DNA of 42,705 nucleotides from an uncultured Prevotella sp. (lineage in GTDB: Bacteria; Bacteroidota; Bacteroidia; Bacteroidales; Bacteroidaceae). Made by a program: the position numbers and the translations under genes. Below are positions 33,291 to 42,200 of the stretch, in pieces. The notes below the pieces were generated by a model. It was not told the DNA's origin, did not search any database, and saw only the letters and a list, made by a program, of their open reading frames with translations. The DNA lies in contig ONHE01000080.1 of the NCBI GenBank assembly GCA_900317545.1, positions 1 to 42,705 of the forward strand, in the 5' to 3' direction. Numbering within the stretch: the first letter of the stretch is position 1; each line of letters opens with the position of its first letter.

Positions 33291-33394
33291 AACGGAAGAT
33301 CGTTCCGTCTTAGGAAGATTATATCTTCGGCCAAGCCGGAGAATCGTTCCGGATCGGGCGGAAGATACGTTTCAAGCAGTCGAAAACCAATTCT
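33285..33394. repeat. 22-nt modular repeat array, copy 4 (five units, overlapping the purE stop codon)
   Basis: Units start at 33285, 33307, 33329, 33351 and 33373. The 13-nt blocks are GGAAGATCGTTCC, AGATTATATCTTC, GGAGAATCGTTCC, GGAAGATACGTTT and a degenerate last one. The 9-nt blocks include GGCCAAGCC and GGATCGGGC. The core differs from the AGCATAGCT type, but period, block lengths, purine start and pyrimidine end are the same. The array fills the 110-bp purE-ispG gap, ending 6 bp before the ispG ATG. Confidence 0.75.
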
Positions 33395-33400
33395 TTATTG

Positions 33401-35302
33401 ATGGAAACAGACCTATTCAACTATCACAGGCGCCAGACAGTGGCCGTGCAGGTGGGCAGTGTGGGCATCGGAGGTGACAACCCGATCCGCCTGCAGTCGA
33501 TGACGACGACCTCGACTGATGACACTGCTGGCTCCATAGCACAGGCGGAGCGCATCATCAGGGCCGGGGGGGAGCTCGTGAGACTTACCACTCAAGGCAC
33601 CAAAGAGGCTGAGAACCTGCGGCATATCCATGACGGCATCCGTGCGGACGGATTTGCCACGCCGCTCGTAGCCGATGTCCACTTCAACCCGAACGTTGCA
33701 GACGTCGCGGCAAAGTATGCCGAGAAGGTGCGCATCAACCCCGGAAACTACGTCGATCCGGCCCGTCGGTTCATCCGGAAGGAATATTCCGACACGGAAT
33801 ATGCACAGGAGTTACAGAAGATCGAAGACCGTTTCGTGCCGTTCCTTGACATCTGCCGAGCCAATCATACAGCCGTCCGCATCGGTGTCAACCACGGTTC
33901 ACTGTCCGATCGGATACGCAACCGCTATGGCGACACGCCCGAAGGCATCGTCGAGAGTTGCATGGAGTTCCTGCGAATCTGCCGCCGTGTGCACTTCGAT
34001 GACGTGGTGATCTCCATCAAGGCCTCCAATACGGTGGTCATGGTGCAGTCGGTCCGTCTTCTCGTAGAGACCATGGAGCGCGAAGACATGCACTATCCGC
34101 TCCATTTGGGTGTCACTGAAGCCGGCGAGGGAGAGGACGGGCGCATCAAGAGCGCCGTTGGTATAGGAGCGCTGTTGGCCGACGGAATCGGCGATACCAT
34201 CCGTGTCAGCCTCTCCGAGGAGCCTGAGGCGGAGATTCCGGTGGCACGTCATTTGGTCGACTACATCGGGCGGAAGGCGGGCCAGAGGATGATTCCGGGC
34301 GAGGCTTACGGCGGTTTCCGATGGACAAAGCCTACAAGGCGCACGACTAAACCTGTGCTCAATGTCGGCGGCGACCATGTTCCGGTGGTGATACAGCATT
34401 TTGTTCCCGGCTCCGAAACCATCGGGCGGGTAGGGGAGGAGCGTGCAGACTACCTCTATCTCGGTTCGTCAGTCCCGGCCGAAGCAGACCCGCAGCAGCG
34501 GTATATCGTCGATTTCAACATCTATGCGCAGCTCTGTGCGGGCGAGATAGCCTGTCCGCGGTCATCTGTGGAGGGGCAGGAGGTGAAGGCGGAGCAATTC
34601 TTCCCGATCTTCCCGGTGACGGCGATGCCGTTCGTCGGGCATGTCCAGGCTCCGCTGAAGTTTCTCGTTCTGCAGTTTGGAACGCCAGCGGAGGAATACC
34701 TTGCCTGTCTGAAACTGCATCCGGAGGTCGTGGTCGTCTGCACGAGCGGGCATCAGAACCGCCTCGGCGATCAGCGTGCGCTGGTCCATGAGATGATGAA
34801 TGCAGGCGTCATGAACCCCGTCATCTTTGCCCAGATGTATCGTCTGAATGATAAAGAGGAATTCCAGCTCGAGGCCGCGGCAGACATGGGCGCGCTGATG
34901 ATCGACGGTCTGACTGACGGACTGTGGCTCCTCAACGACGGCAACATTGCCATGCGCGACATCGAGACCACGGCTTTCGGCATCCTTCAGGCCGCCCGTC
35001 TGCGCACTACACGTACCGAATACATCAGCTGTCCGGGCTGTGGGCGCACGCTGTATGATCTCCGCGAGACCATCGCACGCATCCGCGAGGCCACGAAGGA
35101 GATGAAAGGGCTGAAGATAGGGATCATGGGTTGTATCGTCAATGGACCCGGAGAGATGGCCGATGCGGATTATGGATACGTCGGAGCGGGCATCAATCGC
35201 GTGAGCTTGTACCGCAAACAGGAATGCGTGGAGAAGAATATCCCGCAGGAAGTGGCCGTCGACCGGCTGCTCGAACTGATCCGCAGAGACCGGGAGAAGT
35301 AG
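33401..35302 (+). CDS. ispG: (E)-4-hydroxy-3-methylbut-2-enyl-diphosphate synthase, long form
   Basis: A 633-residue IspG (GcpE) of the MEP isoprenoid pathway, converting ME-cPP to HMBPP with a [4Fe-4S] cluster. The ATG at 33401 follows an in-frame TTG. The TIM barrel occupies the N-terminal 260 or so residues (PIRLQSMTTTSTDDTAGSIA, VADVHFNPNVADVAAKYAEK, RIGVNHGSLSDRI). A large middle insert typical of Bacteroidota, Chlamydiae and plants follows. The C-terminal reductase-like domain carries cluster cysteines C544, C547 (SCPGCGRTLYDL) and C578 (GIMGCIVNGPGEM), then DYGYVGAG. It follows purE in the same direction. Confidence 0.97.
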   Translation: METDLFNYHRRQTVAVQVGSVGIGGDNPIRLQSMTTTSTDDTAGSIAQAERIIRAGGELVRLTTQGTKEAENLRHIHDGIRADGFATPLVADVHFNPNVADVAAKYAEKVRINPGNYVDPARRFIRKEYSDTEYAQELQKIEDRFVPFLDICRANHTAVRIGVNHGSLSDRIRNRYGDTPEGIVESCMEFLRICRRVHFDDVVISIKASNTVVMVQSVRLLVETMEREDMHYPLHLGVTEAGEGEDGRIKSAVGIGALLADGIGDTIRVSLSEEPEAEIPVARHLVDYIGRKAGQRMIPGEAYGGFRWTKPTRRTTKPVLNVGGDHVPVVIQHFVPGSETIGRVGEERADYLYLGSSVPAEADPQQRYIVDFNIYAQLCAGEIACPRSSVEGQEVKAEQFFPIFPVTAMPFVGHVQAPLKFLVLQFGTPAEEYLACLKLHPEVVVVCTSGHQNRLGDQRALVHEMMNAGVMNPVIFAQMYRLNDKEEFQLEAAADMGALMIDGLTDGLWLLNDGNIAMRDIETTAFGILQAARLRTTRTEYISCPGCGRTLYDLRETIARIREATKEMKGLKIGIMGCIVNGPGEMADADYGYVGAGINRVSLYRKQECVEKNIPQEVAVDRLLELIRRDREK

Positions 35303-35327
35303 GCCCCCCGCCTGCCTTCCCGGCAAG

Positions 35328-35393
35328 GAGGGAGATGGAGCGCATGATTAGCGTAACGGCTCAACAATCTCGCTGGGGCGGAACAGCATATCC
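35328..35393. repeat. Degenerate 22-nt modular repeat, copy 5 (three units)
   Basis: Three 22-nt units after ispG start at 35328, 35350 and 35372, with 13-nt blocks GGAGCGCATGATT, GCTCAACAATCTC and GAACAGCATATCC. They fit the period and the purine-start, pyrimidine-end pattern but only partly the consensus, so this copy is less certain. They lie in the 411-bp gap between ispG and the aldo/keto reductase gene. Confidence 0.45.
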
Positions 35394-35519
35394 GGCCGGG
35401 AGGAAGAGGAGAGGAGTAGCGGGAGAACAGGAGACTTTTGGGAGTACGGGAGTATAGGAGTTACAGGAAAGCAGACAACATCAATCTTCATTTCTTTATC
35501 CCGCTAATCCCGAAACGCT

Positions 35520-35651
35520 TCACATTTGTCTGCACTCCTGCACTCCTCTAATCCCGCCATTCCTCACATTTGTCTGCACTTCAGAACTCCTTCACTCCCG
35601 CCACTCCTCATATTTGTCCGCACTCCAGAACTCCTTCACTCCCGCCACTCC
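35520..35651. repeat. Three 44-bp direct repeats with an inverted relative upstream
   Basis: Units 35520-35563, 35564-35607 and 35608-35651 are each 44 bp, with shared parts ACATTTGTCTGCACT, AACTCCTTCACTCCCGCC and ACTCC. Units 2 and 3 are about 93% identical by eye. Upstream, 35400-35480 is purine-rich (GAGGAGTAGCGGGAG, GGAGTACGGGAGTATAGG, AAGCAGACA) and reads as a diverged inverted copy of the same unit. The region is strongly strand-asymmetric in base composition, with no credible gene. Confidence 0.8.
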
Positions 35652-35713
35652 TATACGCTTGAACTCCCTAACCCCATCCTTCAATATATCAAAAATCAAA
35701 TCAACAATCCACT

Positions 35714-36724
35714 ATGGAAGGAAGAACAATCTACGAAATGGATCTGAAGAGCCGCTACATCGCGCCTCAGAACCGCTATGACGATGGTGACGCACTCTAC
35801 GCCCGATGCGGAAGGAGCGGCATCTTGTTGCCTAAGATATCCTTAGGTTTCTGGCATAACTTCGGCGGAGTGGACCCCTATGAGCGCAGCCGTGCCATTA
35901 CGCACTATGCATTCGATCACGGAATCACCCACTTTGACCTCGCCAACAACTACGGCCCGCCATATGGGTCGGCTGAAGAGACATTCGGTCGGCTGATCGA
36001 AGACGACTTCCGCCCCTACCGCGACGAGCTTTTCATCTCGTCGAAAGCTGGTTTCGACATGTGGGGAGGGCCTTATGGCAACTGGGGAAGCCGCAAATAC
36101 CTCATGGCCAGCATCGACCAGAGCCTGCGTCGTATGCATCTCGACTACGTAGACCTATTCTATAGCCATCGCTATGACCCCAACACGCCCATCGAGGAGA
36201 CCTTGCAGGCACTCGTCGACATTGTCAGGCAGGGCAAAGCGCTATACATCGGACTGAGCCGGTGGCCGCTCGAGCCGCTCAAGAAGGCCGAGCAGTATCT
36301 GCGAGAGCATGACACCCCGCTGCTCATCTATCAGAGCAAGCTCAACCTGATCAACCGTGAGCCGCAGGAGGAGGGCATCCTCGACTACTGCGCCGAGCGT
36401 CAGATCGGCTTCATCTCGTTCTCTCCGCTGGCCCAGGGACTACTCACCAACCGCTATCTGAACGGCATTCCGTCCGACTCGCGCATGGCGCAGAAGAAGA
36501 CACTGCGGTCGGATCAGCTCACCCCCGACATGCTCAGCTATCTCAACAGGCTTAACAAGATTGCCACGGAGCGTGGCGAGACCTTGGCCGAAATGGCCCT
36601 CGCATGGGTGCTCCAGCAGCCTGCCGTGACTTCGGTGCTCGTCGGAGCCAGCTCGCCGGAGCAGCTCGCCGACGACCTGAAGTGCGTTCACGCCGAGCCA
36701 TTCAGCGACGCTGACCTCTTATAA
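35714..36724 (+). CDS. Aldo/keto reductase (YghZ/Shaker-beta-like)
   Basis: A 336-residue cytoplasmic NADPH-dependent oxidoreductase with TIM-barrel fold. The catalytic tetrad is visible as Asp75 and Tyr80 (HFDLANNYG), Lys111 (SSKAG) and His152 (YSHRYD). The C-terminal cofactor-binding stretch is TSVLVGASSPEQLADDL. The nearest familiar relatives are E. coli YghZ-type L-glyceraldehyde-3-phosphate reductases and potassium-channel beta-subunit-like enzymes. The true substrate is unknown. A second in-frame ATG at 35738 is a possible start. It stands alone between two repeat-rich gaps. Confidence 0.92.
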   Translation: MEGRTIYEMDLKSRYIAPQNRYDDGDALYARCGRSGILLPKISLGFWHNFGGVDPYERSRAITHYAFDHGITHFDLANNYGPPYGSAEETFGRLIEDDFRPYRDELFISSKAGFDMWGGPYGNWGSRKYLMASIDQSLRRMHLDYVDLFYSHRYDPNTPIEETLQALVDIVRQGKALYIGLSRWPLEPLKKAEQYLREHDTPLLIYQSKLNLINREPQEEGILDYCAERQIGFISFSPLAQGLLTNRYLNGIPSDSRMAQKKTLRSDQLTPDMLSYLNRLNKIATERGETLAEMALAWVLQQPAVTSVLVGASSPEQLADDLKCVHAEPFSDADLL

Positions 36725-36778
36725 GGAATACTCTTTTTTTGCTAAATGTAATTTATTTATTTTCAATATGTTACATAT

Positions 36779-36888
36779 AGCCCGCGCGGAGCATAGCTTT
36801 TGGCCGCCCATATGATAGCTTTTGGCGGCCAAGAGATATCCTTTCGGCGCCCCGGAGCATAGCTCTGCGCGGCGCACATGACAACACT
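36779..36888. repeat. 22-nt modular repeat array, copy 6 (five units)
   Basis: Units start at 36779, 36801, 36823, 36845 and 36867. The 9-nt blocks include AGCCCGCGC, TGGCCGCCC and CGGCGCCCC. The 13-nt blocks are GGAGCATAGCTTT, ATATGATAGCTTT, AGAGATATCCTTT, GGAGCATAGCTCT and a decayed ACATGACAACACT. The array lies in the 335-bp gap after the aldo/keto reductase gene. The remaining gap holds AT-rich sequence and the candidate ECF promoter at 36974. Confidence 0.88.
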
Positions 36889-36973
36889 GTCGAAAACGTT
36901 TTTTTTCTCCGACAGAAAAGGAGGATAAAACCGGGTCCGGCGGACATCAGAAACCGGACAAAGATTTACTGCA

Positions 36974-36993
36974 TTTTTTTGTAACAGAATCAT
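36974..36993 (+). promoter_or_regulatory. Candidate ECF-sigma promoter element upstream of the DUF4252-sigma operon
   Basis: Seven T then GTAACAGAATCAT, matching 18 of 20 positions of the block at 3483-3502. CGTCC follows 16 nt after TGTAACA (37003), like an ECF -10 element. The ATG at 37060 is 66 nt downstream of the block. This suggests the operon's own sigma factor could activate it (inference). Confidence 0.4.
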
Positions 36994-37059
36994 CCATAGT
37001 CACGTCCTTATGATTGAAAGCGTTTTCACAAACATGTGTAACCGATCAAACAAACGACA

Positions 37060-37656
37060 ATGAAAAGAATGATTCTTGCCACCTGCCTTCTGGCCGTCTG
37101 CCACTTGAGCCAGGCACAAACCGTTGACGCGCTCTTCAAGGAGTTCAAGGATGCAGCCAACGCAGAATACGTACACCTACCGAAGATACTTATGCGATTG
37201 GGTGGGAAATTTATCAGCAGCGAGGCCGAAGATGCCGACGACCGCATGATCGCCAAACTTGCGCACCGGATAAACAGTCTGCGCGTGCTTGACATGGACG
37301 ACTGTTCGAAGACGGTCAGGCAGCGTTTCACCCATGCGCTGGACCGACTCACCACCGCTGGTTATGAGGAGCTGATCCGCGTCAATGATGATGGCGATCG
37401 CGTCCGGATCATATCTCGCTCGAAGGGCGGCCGCATTCGCGAACTGGTGATCATCAAGGGAGGCAACGATGACTGTGCCCTCGTGCAGCTCAAGCTCAAC
37501 ATCAACCAAGCAGAGTTGGACCGGCTGCTCTCAGCAGAGAAGGGTGGCGCCGCCGCCCCTGCCCTCCTCTTGGCCAAAGAGAAGAATAAGCCGACACTCC
37601 CGCAGAAGGCCGACAGCACCCTCCAATGCGCTGACCGCACCCTCAGCACGAAGTAA
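37060..37656 (+). CDS. DUF4252-family exported protein (first of two)
   Basis: A 198-residue protein with signal peptide MKRMILATCLLAVCHLSQAQ. The mature part resembles DUF4252: VDALFKEFKDAANAEYVHLPKILM, then RVLDMDDCSKTVRQRFTHAL, then a beta-rich DGDRVRIISRSKGGRIRELVIIKG. The function of the family is not known. A low-complexity Ala/Lys-rich tail (about 165-198) is not shared by the second copy at 38663. It heads a four-gene operon with an ECF sigma factor (14 bp gap), so it is probably part of that regulatory system or its output. Confidence 0.85.
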   Translation: MKRMILATCLLAVCHLSQAQTVDALFKEFKDAANAEYVHLPKILMRLGGKFISSEAEDADDRMIAKLAHRINSLRVLDMDDCSKTVRQRFTHALDRLTTAGYEELIRVNDDGDRVRIISRSKGGRIRELVIIKGGNDDCALVQLKLNINQAELDRLLSAEKGGAAAPALLLAKEKNKPTLPQKADSTLQCADRTLSTK

Positions 37657-37670
37657 ACCGCACGGCAGCC

Positions 37671-38165
37671 ATGGACGCCTCCCAGTTCAAAAGCCTCTTC
37701 CTGCCCGCCGCGTCGCAGCTCTACCGCGTCGCCTTGCGTCTCACCGGCAATCCCCAGGAGGCCGAAGACTTGGTCCAGGAAGCCTTCCTGCGGTTGTGGA
37801 CAAAGCGCGGGCGGATAGGCTCCATCGACCGTCCGGAGGCCTATGCCGTCACCCTTCTGCGCCACATCCACTGTGACCGGCTCCGCCTCAAAACCGTCCG
37901 CGAGAGCGACAAGGTGCCTGAGCAACTGCCGTTAGAGGCCTCCGACGACATCAGCCACACCATCGAGCAGGCCGATCTCTCCGACAAAGTCAAGGCACTG
38001 ATCAGCCGTCTGCCCGACACACAGCGCCTCATCATCACCCTCAAGGACATCGAGGGACTCGAACTGGCCGACATCGCCGCGCGCACAGGCATCACCGAAG
38101 GCAACGCCCGCGTGATCCTGAGCCGCGCAAGAAAGGCCGTCAGAGCTCACTTCAACCGACAATGA
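37671..38165 (+). CDS. ECF RNA polymerase sigma factor
   Basis: A 164-residue sigma-70-family protein. Region 2 lies at about 8-75 (LYRVALRLTGNPQEAEDLVQ, RPEAYAVTLLRHIHCDRLR) and region 4 at about 108-160 (LPDTQRLIITLKDIEGLELA, IAARTGITEGNARVILSRAR). It differs from the FecI-like sigma at 2863. It is followed after 1 bp by a small membrane protein that is its likely anti-sigma factor. Confidence 0.92.
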   Translation: MDASQFKSLFLPAASQLYRVALRLTGNPQEAEDLVQEAFLRLWTKRGRIGSIDRPEAYAVTLLRHIHCDRLRLKTVRESDKVPEQLPLEASDDISHTIEQADLSDKVKALISRLPDTQRLIITLKDIEGLELADIAARTGITEGNARVILSRARKAVRAHFNRQ

Positions 38166-38166
38166 C

Positions 38167-38661
38167 ATGAACGAAACAAACGAATTGCGAACCCTGCTCG
38201 ACCGTTTCTATGACGGAGAGACCACTTCCGCCGAGGAGAAACGGCTGCATGAGCTGCTTCATGACGACCGTCTGCCCGCAGAAATGGCCGCTGACAGGCT
38301 TCTTTTTGATCAACTGTACGATCTTCCCACCGATGTTCCGGAAGGCCTCCAGGAGCGCTTAAAACGCCAAATAGACGGATGGAACACCGTCGAGCGCACT
38401 GCCGCCCGCTCCTCACGCATCGTCAGTCTCAGCTGGACGGCAGCCATTGCGGCCTCCCTCGTGCTCCTCTTCACGCTCGGAACGTTCCTTAATGAGCGTG
38501 GCCGACAGCACTCCACGGCACAGCTCCGCAACGCCTGCACGGTGCCGCAGGACACCTACTCCGATCCCGCAGACGCCTACGCGGAGACGGAGCGGGCACT
38601 CCTCAAGTTCTCACAGAGCATCCACAAAGGTCTCAACACAATGGAAAAAGCAACACAATGA
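38167..38661 (+). CDS. Probable anti-sigma factor (single-pass membrane protein)
   Basis: A 164-residue protein with a charged cytoplasmic N-terminal half (MNETNELRTLLDRFYDGETT, then SAEEKRLHELL, as in many Bacteroidota anti-sigma factors), one membrane helix at about 87-108 (SLSWTAAIAASLVLLFTLGT) and a short periplasmic C-terminal part of about 55 residues. No FecR domain is present. The assignment rests on layout and position directly after the sigma gene. The stop codon is 1 bp before the next ATG, so translation is probably coupled. Confidence 0.8.
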   Translation: MNETNELRTLLDRFYDGETTSAEEKRLHELLHDDRLPAEMAADRLLFDQLYDLPTDVPEGLQERLKRQIDGWNTVERTAARSSRIVSLSWTAAIAASLVLLFTLGTFLNERGRQHSTAQLRNACTVPQDTYSDPADAYAETERALLKFSQSIHKGLNTMEKATQ

Positions 38662-38662
38662 T

Positions 38663-39115
38663 ATGAAACGAATCCTCTTGATCCTGCTGATCGCCCTCAC
38701 GGCCACCCTCGGCCGCGCCCAGGACGCACTCTTCAGCAAATATGAAAACACCCCCGGCGTCGAGACGGTCTTCGTCTCCAAGGCCATGTTCCGGATGATG
38801 CCCAACCTCCGGGTGGGCCCGAAAAACATCGGAAAGATCGTCTCCAAGCTCGACCGACTGCAGATCCTCAACTGCGAGCGGCCGTCAATGGTCAAGGCGA
38901 TCGCCGACAATGCCGCCGCCATCTACAGGCGCGAGCACTACGAGATCGTCATGCAGGCCAACTCGGACGGTGAACGCACCACGATCTACATGAAGTCGCG
39001 CGGACACGGAAAGAATGAATTCGCCCTGCTGAATGTAGAAAAGGACGAAGTCAGTATTATCAACATCCTCGGCAATGTCAGCTTGGAGGATATCAAACAG
39101 ATCACAGACGATTGA
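38663..39115 (+). CDS. DUF4252-family exported protein (second of two)
   Basis: A 150-residue protein with signal peptide MKRILLILLIALTATLGRAQ. The start at 38663 is chosen because it follows the anti-sigma stop by 1 bp and begins the signal peptide. The open frame extends far upstream only as a shadow of the anti-sigma gene. The mature part, DALFSKYENTPGVETVFVSK, then the C-terminal FALLNVEKDEVSIINILGNV, is typical of DUF4252. It shares the layout of the gene at 37060 but little direct identity, so an old duplication or paired function is likely. Confidence 0.87.
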   Translation: MKRILLILLIALTATLGRAQDALFSKYENTPGVETVFVSKAMFRMMPNLRVGPKNIGKIVSKLDRLQILNCERPSMVKAIADNAAAIYRREHYEIVMQANSDGERTTIYMKSRGHGKNEFALLNVEKDEVSIINILGNVSLEDIKQITDD

Positions 39116-39129
39116 GCTACGTTAAAATG

Positions 39130-39199
39130 GAAGTGTGAAGTGAGGATTCATTGCGCATCGCTCCAAGCGACCCATGCAATGCCCGTCACTTCACACTTC
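39130..39199. terminator. Inverted repeat between convergent genes (likely two-way terminator)
   Basis: GAAGTGTGAAGTGA (39130-39143) and TCACTTCACACTTC (39186-39199) are perfect 14-bp arms. Inside them are CATTGC/GCAATG (39149-39178) and CGCT/AGCG around 39159-39169, giving one long nested hairpin. It sits between the convergent DUF4252 and lyase-like genes. No long T run is present. Confidence 0.6.
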
Positions 39200-39213
39200 A
39201 ACTGTCAAGGATC

Positions 39214-42200
39214 TCATCTGTCCTTCAGAACCTCCATCATATAGATCGCGTCAAGGCTCCAGAGGGCGGCATCGTTGGTCGATACGCGCGGCCATTCGTG
39301 TGTCTTCTGCGGCACGAGCGGCGGCATGAGGACGCTGATCTCCTTGCTTATCTCACTGCCGGAATCCGACTTTCCCCATAGATCCTGCCATGCCTCGGCG
39401 GTCTTCTGCGGGTCTTTGCTGGCCGCGGCCGCATAGGCCAAGAGGCGCCTGACGGGGAAACCGTTGTGCGTGACCTTGGCTGCCATCTCCTTATAGCGCG
39501 TCGCAAAGTCGAGCCAGGAAGCCTTGAAGGCCGGCACGTCGACCATTTCGAACATCTCCATCATCACCTCAAAACCACCCATGATCGTCATCAGATGGTT
39601 CGTGGACAGCCGTTCGGGATCGCCGTCATAGTTCAACCGGCCCGTCGCAGGATCATATCCCTTGGCCAGATTGCCCGTGAAGAAGCCGTTTCTGAGGCTT
39701 GCGATGGAGCGCATGCCCGTCTCTATTTTCTTCAGATACTTCTTGTTGCCGGTCCGTTCCCATTCTGTCATCCAGTTTCCAGCATATCCCAACCAGTCGG
39801 GACCGATCCTCAGGCGCGCCGGAGCGTTTGTCGGGAACTTTTCGCGTGGCTCTGCCAGTCGCATCGGATCTATCTGATAGAGCTTCTGGTCGGCGTCCTT
39901 GACCTCGTGCATGATGTCTCCGGTGCGCTCATCCGTGGTCAGATAATAATAGAAACGATTGAAGGCGGCCTGCGAGATGCGTGATTCCTTGGCGCCGCAG
40001 CCCCAATGCGAGACGTTGTGGCGGCTTCCCAAGCCCGCCATATCACCGATATGGTAGGTGTCCACCTCACTGTTGTGGCGCGTCATGGCCTCTGCCATGC
40101 GCCAGATATCCTGTCTGCCGGTACGCAGGAACATGTACCAGAGCCAGTCGGGTGAGGCGAGTTCGGTGTTGTCCCATGCAAAGCCGCCCACGTCGTAGCG
40201 CCATTCGTGACGCACAGGATCATAGGCATGCATGACGTCGCCATAGTTCCAGAAGCCGTACCAATGGTTTTCGTCGATGGCATGCTGATAGAATGAGATA
40301 TACTGATCCAATCTCTGTTCGATGCGCTTGCGGTTTGCGGTCGACGAATCCGGCAGTGACCAGATGCCGAAAGCACGCTTCAGATGGAGGTACTGCGGTG
40401 TGGGGAGGAACCGGTTCTCATCGTCCCGCGGCGCCACGGACGCCTTGCCGCCGTAGCGGTCGCATGCGGTGAGGAAGAGGGTGGACGTGCGTCCGATGCC
40501 GTAAGGCGTGCTCATGCCTTCCTGTACGTCCTCATAGGAGGAGTTGAGGTCATGCGCCACGACGTCGTAATGACGCAGATCCATCGGCTCCGACTCAGGA
40601 CTCCAGAGCCAGACCGTCATCTGCGCCATCGGCTGACGCGCTCCGCCGATCTCGATCGTTGACGGGTAGGACTGCCAGAAGTCCTTCAGTTGGACAGCCA
40701 GACCGCCCGACACGTCGCCCAAGAAGGCATATCCGTCGGCGCGACGGCCGCTGTAAGTGCCGATCCAAGGCCTGTCATCGGTGGCCCGCTTGCGGATGGT
40801 AAAACCTTCATCGGACAGCTGCGAGAGGCGGAAACCGTCCCACTTGGCCCAGTCGTCGATCAGTTTTCGACCTGCATCGTCGAACGTTTCGCGCTCCGGA
40901 ACGCGCTTCCCGTCCATCTGGTCGACCTGATAGTTGTGGGCGCGGGTCAGCAGCCGCCGGCCGACAAGCGGTTCCACGGGCTCGGCCCATACGCCTCCAT
41001 CGCCGGTAGAGAAGGCGACATGGCGGTTGTAGAGAGCCTCGCGCAGAGGCACCATGAAGCGGATGCCGAGCGAACGGATGAAGTCACGGTTCTGGTCTCC
41101 GTCGTAGAGGAATGAGTGGACGAGCTTGATCTGGTCGCTGCCGGCGAAGAACGAGAGGCGCACGGTGAACGGGAGCCAGCTGCGGGTGCCGTCGCTGAGG
41201 CGGCCGGACACCTTGATGACGGCCGAGACGCGACCGCTGCGTTCCACCTGCACCTGGTCTATGCGGCTGGTGAAGTGGTGGAGCCGGATGTCGTCGGCCT
41301 GCAGCTTGTCCTGCGTCGAGGCCACCAAAGCGGCGCCGTCAGCCACCTTCACGCTGCCCCGATAGAGGCTGTCGATGAGCTGCATGCCCGCTTTGGGGAT
41401 CCAGCAGGTCATCTTTCCGGTGCTGACAACGAGCTGTGCGCCCTCCTCGCGGATTGTCAGGCCCGTCCTGGAGGATGCTGTGGCCCGACGGGAAGTGCCC
41501 TCGGTGAGCGTCAGTGCACTCGTTCCGCCCGGGATCACGGCCGAGAGGCCGGCCCACTTGACGGATCCGTCCTGCCAACGGGCATTGACCCAGACGTCGG
41601 CAGGCACGCCGAGCGACAGCCGACTGACATCCTTGACCTCGCCGCGGGCAAAGGGAACGCCGAACGAAACGGGCGTGTCGACAGACGGTGTACGGCCTAT
41701 CCAGCACAGGGGTACGTCGATCGCCTGTGAAGGAGCATAGCGGAAGTTGGTGATACGGGTGCGGGAGGCGGTGGTGCGGAAGCCAAACCAGCCTTGCGTA
41801 AGCGGCTTCGGGTCATCGTAGGCGACGATCTGGCGGCCGTCGATGAAGTATTCGACGCGTCCGTTCATCGTCCGCAGACGAACGTGATACCAGTGATTGG
41901 GCTTCAAGAGATGGTCTTTGTCGCGGTATTCCCGCAGGATGGCGGGCCGATGTGCGGCATCCGTGTTGCCGTCATAGCGTCGGAAGCGGGTCGTGGTGTT
42001 GTGATTGCCGCCGTAACCGACATAATAGAGCTGCAGCGCATAGCAGTTGTTGAACACGCCCTGTCGCTCCGCGGCTCTGGTGAAGACGGTCTTCGCTTTC
42101 GGATCGGATGCCATCCAGAAGCAGTTGAGGTCGCTCAGACGGTCGCCCGGACGCCCCTCATCGACTACCATGGCGTCATACTCGATGGTCATGTTGCCGC

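Noticed and set aside
33398-33400. TTG as ispG start
   Set aside because: The next codon is ATG, which is the far more likely start; the difference is one residue.
38447-38662. N-terminal extension of the second DUF4252 gene
   Set aside because: The extension is a shifted-frame reading of the anti-sigma gene; the real start at 38663 begins a clear signal peptide.
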